From Herbaspirillum sp. ASV7 (lineage in GTDB: Bacteria; Pseudomonadota; Gammaproteobacteria; Burkholderiales; Burkholderiaceae_D), in assembly GCF_016429215.1 (NCBI RefSeq), contig NZ_JAELUH010000059.1:1-34454 (forward strand): DNA of 34,454 bases, written 5' to 3'. Position numbers and translations under genes: made by a program. Below the pieces are notes generated by a model. It did no database searches. It was not told the origin of the DNA and saw only the letters and a list, made by a program, of their open reading frames with translations. Of the stretch, positions 26,472 to 34,454 are shown piece by piece; position 1 is the stretch's first letter; each line of letters starts with the position of its first letter.

Positions 26472-28633
26472 AAACAGCAGCTTCATCGGCCCGGTGTCGT
26501 CACGATACGGACCAGACCCACACCATCGTGGCCATCCCGCGTTCACCGCGCCTGCTCGAAACCCTGCTGGCCAACCTGGACGGGGCGGTCTACCGTTGCC
26601 GCGACGATGAACACTGGACCATAGAATTCGTCAGCGAGGGCTGCCTGGCGCTGACCGGCTACCTGCCCGAGGAGCTGTTGCTGAACCAGCGCATCTCCTT
26701 TCTGGAGCTGACCCACCCGGATGACCGCGCCATGGTGCGCGCCCATATCGACAGCTGCATGCGCGAGCGCCGCCGCATCGACATCGAGTACCGTATCGTG
26801 CGCGCCGATGGCGCCGTGCGCTGGGTGTGGGAGCGTGGGGTCGGCATCTACGGTGCCAGCGGCCGGGTGGAAGCCATGGAAGGCTTCCTGCAGGACGTGA
26901 CCGAGCGCAAGGAGGCCGCGCAAGCCCTGCAGGAGGCCGAGCGCCGTTATCGCAGCATCTTCGAGAATGCCATCGAGGGCGTCTTCCAGACCACGCCCGA
27001 TGGCACCTATATCGCCGTCAACCCGGCATTGGCGCGCATCTATGGCTATCGCTCGCCGGAGGACCTGATCGTGGGCCTGCGCGACATCAGCCACCAGCTC
27101 TACGTGGAGCCGGAGCGGCGGCGCGAATTCATGCGCCTGATGGAGCAGCAGGGCTCGGTCTCCAATTTCGAGTCGCGTGTGTATCGCCGCGACGGCGACA
27201 TCATCTGGATTTCGGAAAACGCCCGCGCGGTGCATGACGAGAGCGGCGGCCTCAGTTGCTACGAAGGCACGGTGGAGGTCATCACCGAGCGCAAGCTCTA
27301 TGAAGCGGAAATGCGGCATCAGGCCACCCACGATGCCCTGACCGGCTTGCCCAACCGCAACATGCTGCATGAACACCTGCAGCGCGCCATCCTGGCGGCG
27401 CGCCAGAAGGGCGGCCTGACGGCGGTGGCCTTCGTGGACCTGGACCAGTTCAAGTTCATCAATGACAGCCTGGGCCACCAGGTCGGCGATGAGTTGCTCA
27501 AGACGGTGGCGCAGCGCCTGCAATCCTGCCTGCGCGACAGCGACATGGTGGCGCGCCAGGGCGGCGACGAGTTCGTGCTGGTGCTGCAGAACCAGAGTGG
27601 CGGCGAGGCCGGCATCGCCGAGGTGATGCAGCGCATCCTGGCGGCCGTGTCGCGCCCCTGGCAGGCCGGCGAGCGCGAGTTCCAGGTCACCGCCAGCATC
27701 GGCGTGAGCCGTTACCCGGACGATGGCCGCGACGTGGAAACCTTGCTCAAGCATGCCGACTCGGCCATGTACCGGGCCAAGGAGCAGGGCCGCAATAATT
27801 TCCAGTTCTTTGCGCCCTGGATGGATACCCAGGTCAGCAACCGCCTGGAAATGTTGATCAACCTGCGCCGCGCCCTGGACCAGCAGGAGTTCAAGCTCTA
27901 CTACCAGCCCAAGCTGAGCCTCAAGGATGGCAGCGTGGTCGGCGCCGAGGCGCTGATCCGCTGGCAGACTCCCGAGCAGGGCGTGGTGCCGCCGGACCGC
28001 TTCATCCCCTTTGCCGAGGAGGCAGGTTTGATCGTGCCCATCGGCGAATGGGTCTTGCGCACCGCCTGTCACCAGAACAAGGCCTGGCAGCAGGCCGGGT
28101 TGCCGCCGATGCCGGTGGCGGTCAATCTTTCTCCGCGACAACTCAACCAGAGCCTGCCGGCCTTCGTGGCCGATGTGCTGGCCCAGAGCGGATTGGCGGC
28201 ATCCTGCCTGGAGCTGGAAATCACCGAGAACGTGGTGATGAAGGATGCCGAGAAGAGCGTGGCCACCCTGCATGCCCTGAAGCGCCTGGGCTTGCAGATC
28301 TCGGTGGACGATTTCGGCACCGGCTATTCGAGCCTGTCGTACCTGCGCCGCTTCCCGGTCGATGCGCTCAAGATCGATAAGTCCTTCGTGCGCGATATTG
28401 CCCGCGATGCCGATAGCGCGGCCATCGTCAAGGCTGTCATCTCGCTGGCCCATATCCTGAACCTGCGGGTCATCGCAGAGGGGGTGGAGGACGAGGAACA
28501 GCATGCTTTCCTGAGGGAAAACGCCTGTGACGAGGTGCAGGGATATTACTTTGGCAAGCCCATGGCAGTGGAGGATTTCACGGTCTGGCTGGCTCAGCAG
28601 TCGATCCGGCCCCAGGACATGACGTGCAAATAA
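26468..28633 (+). CDS. PAS-PAS-GGDEF-EAL cyclic-di-GMP enzyme
   Basis: A 721-aa soluble signalling protein. Two PAS/PAC units lie at about 30-150 and 158-278. The GGDEF domain (about 283-450) has intact GGDEF at 365-369 and an inhibitory RxxD site at 356-359. The EAL domain (about 462-712) has EAL at 494-496, ITEN (585-588), DDFGTGYSSL (614-623), IDKSF (636-640) and AEGVED (670-675). All key residues for both c-di-GMP synthesis and hydrolysis are present, so either or both activities are possible. It has no membrane helix and no heme-binding signature I can identify, so the PAS signal is unknown. The ATG at 26468 is poorly spaced from its ribosome site. Confidence 0.93.
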   Translation: MKTAASSARCRHDTDQTHTIVAIPRSPRLLETLLANLDGAVYRCRDDEHWTIEFVSEGCLALTGYLPEELLLNQRISFLELTHPDDRAMVRAHIDSCMRERRRIDIEYRIVRADGAVRWVWERGVGIYGASGRVEAMEGFLQDVTERKEAAQALQEAERRYRSIFENAIEGVFQTTPDGTYIAVNPALARIYGYRSPEDLIVGLRDISHQLYVEPERRREFMRLMEQQGSVSNFESRVYRRDGDIIWISENARAVHDESGGLSCYEGTVEVITERKLYEAEMRHQATHDALTGLPNRNMLHEHLQRAILAARQKGGLTAVAFVDLDQFKFINDSLGHQVGDELLKTVAQRLQSCLRDSDMVARQGGDEFVLVLQNQSGGEAGIAEVMQRILAAVSRPWQAGEREFQVTASIGVSRYPDDGRDVETLLKHADSAMYRAKEQGRNNFQFFAPWMDTQVSNRLEMLINLRRALDQQEFKLYYQPKLSLKDGSVVGAEALIRWQTPEQGVVPPDRFIPFAEEAGLIVPIGEWVLRTACHQNKAWQQAGLPPMPVAVNLSPRQLNQSLPAFVADVLAQSGLAASCLELEITENVVMKDAEKSVATLHALKRLGLQISVDDFGTGYSSLSYLRRFPVDALKIDKSFVRDIARDADSAAIVKAVISLAHILNLRVIAEGVEDEEQHAFLRENACDEVQGYYFGKPMAVEDFTVWLAQQSIRPQDMTCK

Positions 28634-29030
28634 TTGTCCGTGGGACGCAACAGGCTCCAACCCCGGAAATCTTTGTGCTACACTCCGCGCAGTACTTTTT
28701 ATGCCTTGCGCCCGACCGCCGCAGCCTGTGCGGCCAATAACGGATCCATGACGCAAGGCCGGTAGTTGAAAAGGTGCAGGTCGGCCGTCCGCAACCCCGC
28801 GACATGACGGCTTTGCGAAAGCGCGATATCCCCGCGACGCCGATTTGCCCGGGTCTTAGATTCCAGCTCATTCAATCTCCACACACCGGAAGGCAGCGCC
28901 GCCACAGACAGCACTGCGCCAGACTGGTCGTATCCGGCTTGCCTGCAAGCCCGATGCGACGCAGCCATGCCGGACGGAGACCAGCTGCAAGCCGAACTTT
29001 TGTTAACAACAAGACGCACAAGAGTCGTAC
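28634..29030 (+). other. 397-nt region upstream of scpB: promoter and structured leader
   Basis: No gene is supported. An extended -10 promoter TGCTACACT (28676-28684) is followed by several helices. GCCTTGCG (28703-28710) pairs perfectly with 28752-28759 and encloses GCCGCA (28718-28723) paired with 28729-28734. GCTTT/AAAGC is at 28810-28822. GGCTTGC (28936-28942) pairs with 28945-28951. None has a T-tract. If this promoter drives scpB, the leader is about 340 nt. Confidence 0.45.
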
Positions 29031-29991
<961 letters not shown>

Positions 29992-30005
<14 letters not shown>

Positions 30006-32028
30006 TTCCAAAGACGAGCACAACGTCGAACCCGTCGCGGCCGACGCCGCTGCCACCGAGAAACCGGTGAAGAAGCGCACCCGCAAGACCGCGGCTGCGG
30101 CCGATACCCCGGCGTCCGCGCCGGAAGCGGTCGAGGCTGCAGCGCCTGCGCCCAAGAAGCGCGCCCCGCGCGCCAAGAAGGCCGAAGGCGAAGAGGCAGT
30201 AGTGGCCGTCGCCGCTGCGGTGAGCGCCGTGGAGGCCGCACCGGCAGCGGAAAAGAAGCCGCGCGCCACCAAGCCGCGTGCCAAGAAGTCCGAGCCGGCC
30301 GCCGAGGTGGTCGAGGCGGTGGCTGCTGTGGCTGCTGCTCCGGCGCAGATGAGCCTGGAAATGGATGCGCCGTCCAAACCGGCCAAGGCCCGTGCACCGC
30401 GTGCCAAGAAGGCCGAGGCTGCAGCGGCTCCCGCAGCTGCCGAGCTGGCGCCGGTCGAACCGCCCAAGGTCATCGTGACCGTGGGTGAGGAAGTCGTGGC
30501 GCCACCGGTCTTGCTGGATGCGCCGCTGGATCCGAACCGGGCCAAGCCCGCCCGTCGCGGCGTGCGTGGTCCGCGCGCCCTGCGCAACAATCGCGCCGCC
30601 CAGCGTGCCGCAGCAGGCGCCGAAGGTGCGCCGGCCGGCAAGGACGAGGCGGCCGCTCCCGAGCAGCGCGGCCAGTTCGGCAAGAACCGTGGCCAGCAGG
30701 GGCAGCAAGGTCAGCAGCAAGGCAAGAAGAACTTCGACAAGAACGGCAAGAAGCCCAAGGCCCCGCAACTGGGTCTGCGCGCCGCCGAGCCGGTCGATGA
30801 CATCTTCTCCTACGTGACCTCCGAAGCCTATGATCGCGACGAAGGTGCCAAGGCTGGCGGCCGCCAGCCGCACCAGATGCGTGGCAAGAATGGTCGCCGC
30901 GACCTGACCGCCGAGGACGATGCCCCCAAGCTGCACAAGGTGCTGGCCGACGCTGGTCTGGGTTCGCGCCGCGACATGGAAGAACTGATCGTCGCCGGCC
31001 GTGTGTCGGTCAACGGCGAGCCGGCCCACATCGGCCAGCGCATCCTGCCCACCGACGCCGTGCGCATCAATGGCAAGCTGATCCAGCGCAAGGTGAGCAA
31101 GCGCCCGCCGCGCGTGCTGGTGTATCACAAGCCCTCCGGCGAGATCGTCAGCCATTCCGATCCGGAAGGCCGCAGCTCGGTCTTCGACCGCCTGCCCACC
31201 ATGAAGGCCGGCAAGTGGCTGGCCGTGGGCCGCCTGGACTTCAATACCGAAGGCCTGCTGCTGTTCACCACCTCCGGTGACCTGGCCAACCGCCTGATGC
31301 ACCCGCGCTACAACATCGAGCGTGAATACGCCGTGCGTACCCTGGGTGAGCTGGAGGAGGGCATGCGCCAGAAGCTGTTGAGCGGCGTCGAGCTCGATGA
31401 CGGTCCGGCGCAGTTCTCGCGCATCGCCGATGGCGGTGGCGAAGGCGTCAACAAGTGGTATCGCGTGACCATCGGCGAAGGCCGCAACCGTGAAGTGCGT
31501 CGCATGTTCGAAGCGGTCGGCCTGACCGTCTCGCGCCTGATCCGTACCCGCTACGGTGCCATGACGCTGCCGCAGACCCTGAAGCGCGGTCGCTGGGAAG
31601 AACTGGAAGAAAACGCCGTGCGCAACCTGATGGCAGCCTGCGGCCTGGAAAAGCAGGCTGGCGAAGGCAAGTCCGGCAATGCCGGTAACGCCGGCAATGC
31701 GGGCAAGGGTTCGGGCAACAATGGCCCGCGTGGCAACACCATGCAGAACAAGGGGCCGCAGAAGGGGCGCAGCGGTGGCAACTTTGGCGGCAATTACGGT
31801 GGCGGCAACCAGGGCGGCAACTACGGCGGCGGCAACTACGGCGGCAACAAGGGTGGTGGTGGCCAGTCCAAGAGTCGCCAGCCGGATCCGTTGCAGACCG
31901 CGCTGGGCTTCCCCGATGCCGGTAACGGCCAGCGTCGTGGCAATCGTCCGCAACGCAATGGCAATACCGCAGCCAACTACATGCTGGGTGGCTTGCCCGG
32001 CATGAACCGCCGTCGCGGCGGCCGTTGA
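29992..32028 (+). CDS. rluB: 23S rRNA pseudouridine synthase RluB with long low-complexity extensions
   Basis: A 678-aa protein of which only the middle is enzyme. The S4 domain spans about 314-372 ([20 protein letters not shown]) and the RsuA/RluB-type synthase domain about 376-545, with catalytic Asp416 in [14 protein letters not shown]. RluB makes pseudouridine 2605 of 23S rRNA in E. coli; the RluE/RluF alternatives fit less well. The first 310 residues are Lys/Ala/Pro-rich with repeated PRAKK units, then Gln/Gly-rich. The last 130 are Gly/Asn-rich with GGNYGGG-type repeats, like RNA-chaperone tails. The start lies inside scpB, giving a 14-nt overlap. Both extensions are expected to be disordered and RNA-binding. 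Confidence 0.92.
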
Positions 32029-32047
32029 GCCGGTAATCTGTTGATGC

Positions 32048-32098
32048 GGCCGTCGCCGCCATCCTGCGGCTTGCCCTGCGGAAAATGGCGGCGCGGCC
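32048..32098 (+). repeat. large hairpin just after rluB
   Basis: Stem GGCCG + CGCCGCCAT (32048-32052 and 32054-32062, with one bulged T) pairs perfectly with ATGGCGGCG + CGGCC (32085-32098), 14 bp in all. The 22-nt loop holds two copies of CCTGCGG. There is no T-tract, so it may protect or process the 3' end of the scpB-rluB mRNA, or act as a Rho-linked end. Further on, GACGTTTTT occurs twice (32141-32149, 32154-32162). Confidence 0.6.
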
Positions 32099-32195
32099 CG
32101 TGTGCCTGGCGACAGACTGATGTGCAGGGTGTGCACCGATGACGTTTTTTACGGACGTTTTTGGTGCCTCCGATACATTTTGGACCACTCCGGGT

Positions 32196-32224
32196 TTGCT
32201 GCGGCTACCTGGTTCGGTTATAAT
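32196..32224 (+). promoter_or_regulatory. rimP-nusA operon promoter
   Basis: TTGCTG (32196-32201) and a perfect TATAAT (32219-32224) with a 17-bp spacer. Transcription should start near 32231, giving a leader of about 212 nt before rimP. Confidence 0.85.
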
Positions 32225-32235
32225 GTGTTAGTTAA

Positions 32236-32342
32236 ACGCAACCCGCCGCGAATCGCATATGTGATAAATCATTGAAAGATCCGCCTGTGCCAAGATTCAG
32301 TGGAGTACGGCGGTTCGCGTGATGTGTGATCTCGATTTGCGT
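32236..32342 (+). promoter_or_regulatory. structured leader RNA of the rimP-nusA operon
   Basis: Three nested perfect helices can form: ACGCAA (32236-32241) with TTGCGT (32337-32342), CGCGAA (32247-32252) with TTCGCG (32314-32319), and CCGCC (32281-32285) with GGCGG (32309-32313). The terminator begins 15 nt later. The arrangement suggests an attenuator. A rimP-leader element has been predicted in gammaproteobacteria; identity with it is not shown here. Confidence 0.6.
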
Positions 32343-32352
32343 AGAGATAACA

Positions 32353-32381
32353 AAAGATGGGCAGATGCCCATTTTTTTTTT
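32353..32381 (+). terminator. intrinsic terminator inside the rimP leader (attenuator)
   Basis: ATGGGC (32357-32362) pairs with GCCCAT (32367-32372) around a 4-nt loop. AAAA precedes the stem, and ten consecutive Ts follow (32372-32381). It lies after the rimP promoter and 61 nt before the rimP start, so rimP-nusA expression must read through it. Confidence 0.85.
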
Positions 32382-32442
32382 GCTGATCAATTTTCGATGC
32401 CGGCCTTTTCGATGAGTCCGGCGTCCTGATGGAGAAATAGTC

Positions 32443-32937
32443 TTGCAATTGCTGGAACTGATCGAATCCACCCTTTCGGGCCTGGGCTACGAACTGGTTG
32501 AGTTCGAGAAGGCGCCGCGCGGCCTGGTGCGCGTCTTCATCGATTTCCCGTTCGATCCCGAGGCCGAAGAAGCGCGTTCGATCACGGTCGAGGATTGCGA
32601 GAAGGCGACGCATCAGCTGTTGCACGTCTTCACCGTGGAAGATGTGGTCTATGAGCGTCTGGAAGTATCCTCGCCGGGGCTGGACCGCCCCCTGAAGAAG
32701 TTCTCGGACTTCGTGCGCTTCGTCGATTGCGAAGCCGTCGTCAAGCTGCGCGTGCCGCTGCCTGGCACGTCCAATCGCAAGACCTACGAAGGCGTGCTGC
32801 GCACCCCCGAGGGCGAGGAACTGGTACTGGAATTTGAAGCAAACGATGGGTCGGCTGCCGTGTTGAATTTCACGCTGGCCGATGTGGATAAGGCACACCT
32901 GGTGCCGCAGGTCGATTTTAGGAGTCGCAAAGGATGA
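32443..32937 (+). CDS. rimP: ribosome maturation factor RimP
   Basis: A 164-aa RimP, needed for late 30S subunit assembly. The N-terminal domain has the family start [26 protein letters not shown] and [13 protein letters not shown], followed by [17 protein letters not shown]. The C-terminal Sm-like domain follows ([10 protein letters not shown] to [14 protein letters not shown]). The start is TTG at 32443: GGAGA stands 8 nt upstream, and no in-frame ATG gives the conserved N-terminus. A TTG start may keep synthesis low. Its stop overlaps the nusA start (ATGA), so the two are translationally coupled, as is common in proteobacteria. Confidence 0.95.
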   Translation: MQLLELIESTLSGLGYELVEFEKAPRGLVRVFIDFPFDPEAEEARSITVEDCEKATHQLLHVFTVEDVVYERLEVSSPGLDRPLKKFSDFVRFVDCEAVVKLRVPLPGTSNRKTYEGVLRTPEGEELVLEFEANDGSAAVLNFTLADVDKAHLVPQVDFRSRKG

Positions 32938-34454
32938 GTCGCGAAATTTTGTTGTTGGTCGATGCGCTGGCGCGCGAGAAGAACGTCGATAAGGAAGTCG
33001 TCTTCGGCGCATTGGAGCATGCCCTGGCGCAGGCTACCAAGAAGCGCTATGAAGGCGAGGTCGACATTCGCGTCTCGATCGATCGCGAAAGCGGCGAGTT
33101 CGAATCCTTCCGTCGCTGGCATGTGGTGCCCGACGAGGCCGGCTTGCAACTGCCTGACCAGGAAGTGCTGCTGTTCGAAGCCCGCGACCAGTTCCCCGAT
33201 ATCGAAGTGGACGAATACATCGAGGATCCGATCGAATCCGTCGAGTTCGGCCGCCGTTTTGCCCAGGACACCAAGCAGGTGGTCCTGCAGCGCATCCGCG
33301 ACGCCGAGCGCGAGCAGATCCTGGCTGACTTCCTGGCCCGTGGCGATGCCCTGGTGACCGGCACCATCAAGCGCATGGAGCGCGGTGATGCCATCATCGA
33401 ATCCGGCAAGATCGAAGCCCGCCTGCCGCGCGACCAGATGATCCCCAAGGAAAACCTGCGTATCGGCGACCGTGTGCGTGCCTACATCCTGCGCGTGGAT
33501 CGCAGCGCCCGTGGCCCGCAGGTGATCCTGTCGCGTACCGCGCCTGAATTCATCATGAAGCTGTTCGAGCTGGAAGTGCCGGAAATCGAACAAGGCTCGC
33601 TGGAAATCAAGTCCGCCGCCCGTGACCCGGGTGTGCGCGCCAAGATCGCGGTCTACACCGCCGACAAGCGCATCGACCCCATCGGTACCTGCGTGGGCAT
33701 GCGCGGTTCGCGCGTGCAGGCCGTCACCGGTGAGCTGGGCGGCGAGCGCGTGGACATCGTGCTGTGGTCGGAAGACCCGGCCCAGTTCGTCATCGGCGCG
33801 CTGGCCCCGGCCAATGTCACCTCCATCGTGGTCGATGAAGAAAAGCACGCCATGGACGTGGTGGTGGACGAAGAGAACCTGGCCATCGCCATCGGTCGCG
33901 GCGGTCAGAACGTGCGCCTGGCAGCGGAACTGACCCGCTGGCAGATCAACATCATGACGGCCGAGGAATCGGCCGACAAGTCGGCGGCCGAGACCGCGCT
34001 GATCCGTACGCTGTTCATGGAAAAGCTCGATGTTGACCAGGAAGTGGCCGACATCCTGGTCGAGGAAGGTTTCTCGACCCTGGAAGAAATCGCCTACGTG
34101 CCGATCAACGAGATGCTCGAGATCGAATCGTTCGACGAAGAGACCGTCAATGAGCTGCGCAACCGCGCCCGCGACGCCCTGGTGACCGAAGCGATCGCCT
34201 CCGAAGAAGGCCTGGAAGGCATGGACGAGGAGCTGATCAACTTCGAAGGCCTGGACCGTGTGCTGGCCGGCAAGCTGGGTCTGGCTGGCGTGAAGACGCT
34301 GCCGGCCTTCGCCGGCCTGGCTTATGACGAATTCGGCGCGATCCTGGCCCTGCCTTCCGAGCGCGCGCGCCAACTGATTGAAAATGCATTTGAAGATGTG
34401 ACCGACGATGAAATGAAGCTCATCGATTCCAAATACGATGAGCGCGCCAAGGCC
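32934..34454 (+). CDS. nusA: transcription termination/antitermination factor NusA (3' end outside window)
   Basis: The first 507 codons are present and open to the right edge; typical betaproteobacterial NusA is only slightly longer. Domains in order: RNA-polymerase-binding N-terminal domain (1-135, [31 protein letters not shown]), S1 (about 136-200, [18 protein letters not shown]), two KH domains (about 205-350, with [17 protein letters not shown] and [16 protein letters not shown]), and two acidic repeats (about 365-500, including [16 protein letters not shown]). NusA modulates pausing, Rho-independent termination and rRNA antitermination. The start overlaps the rimP stop as ATGA, with AGGAG about 12 nt upstream. 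NusA is a plausible player at the terminator in its own leader. Confidence 0.97.
   Translation, partial: MSREILLLVDALAREKNVDKEVVFGALEHALAQATKKRYEGEVDIRVSIDRESGEFESFRRWHVVPDEAGLQLPDQEVLLFEARDQFPDIEVDEYIEDPIESVEFGRRFAQDTKQVVLQRIRDAEREQILADFLARGDALVTGTIKRMERGDAIIESGKIEARLPRDQMIPKENLRIGDRVRAYILRVDRSARGPQVILSRTAPEFIMKLFELEVPEIEQGSLEIKSAARDPGVRAKIAVYTADKRIDPIGTCVGMRGSRVQAVTGELGGERVDIVLWSEDPAQFVIGALAPANVTSIVVDEEKHAMDVVVDEENLAIAIGRGGQNVRLAAELTRWQINIMTAEESADKSAAETALIRTLFMEKLDVDQEVADILVEEGFSTLEEIAYVPINEMLEIESFDEETVNELRNRARDALVTEAIASEEGLEGMDEELINFEGLDRVLAGKLGLAGVKTLPAFAGLAYDEFGAILALPSERARQLIENAFEDVTDDEMKLIDSKYDERAKA

Overview
The window is ordinary, GC-rich chromosomal DNA of a betaproteobacterium, most likely Herbaspirillum or a close relative in the Oxalobacteraceae. 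I infer this from protein resemblance, strong GC bias at third codon positions and the scpB-rluB-rimP-nusA gene order; no rRNA or marker gene confirms it. I found no prophage, insertion sequence, CRISPR array, tRNA or rRNA. Nearly everything is core housekeeping or small conserved accessory genes, and I do not see a convincing new multi-gene system. The interest lies in control regions, a broken regulator and unusual low-complexity proteins.

Left part (1-8.6 kb). On the minus strand lie the start of a PilV-like prepilin, a ybcJ-type S4 protein overlapping a DUF924 gene and closed by a strong terminator, an unknown 94-aa protein followed by what looks like the tail of a lost LuxR-type regulator, and the metallopeptidase ypfJ. 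On the plus strand follow a fadE-type acyl-CoA dehydrogenase, a nucleoside deoxyribosyltransferase-like gene, and a His-rich PadR/YqjI-type repressor with a DUF3861 gene. The repressor promoter carries two identical 12-bp palindromes. Exonuclease I (sbcB) converges on this pair.

Middle part (8.6-20.6 kb). Two tandem paralogous lipoproteins (DUF3828-like), an ABM-fold monooxygenase and a DUF2721 membrane protein are on the minus strand. A uracil/xanthine permease, an EexN-like lipoprotein and a CorA/ZntB-type transporter are on the plus strand. glnS with a small membrane protein is on the minus strand. Next come a tiny lipoprotein and a LytS/LytTR two-component pair whose response regulator is cut by an in-frame TAG. 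A ugpQ-type phosphodiesterase and a secreted Lys/His-repeat peptide complete this part.

Right part (20.6-34.5 kb). alaS is followed closely by a NUDIX hydrolase. tusA shares a bidirectional terminator with a membrane-anchored glutamate-synthase-like oxidoreductase. A PAS-PAS-GGDEF-EAL protein with both catalytic motifs intact follows. The last block is scpB-rluB (overlapping, with long acidic and basic tails) and then rimP-nusA (ATGA overlap; nusA runs off the window). rimP-nusA has its own consensus-like promoter and a structured leader ending in an intrinsic terminator. This links chromosome segregation, 23S rRNA pseudouridylation, 30S maturation and transcription elongation in one stretch, as is usual in this group.
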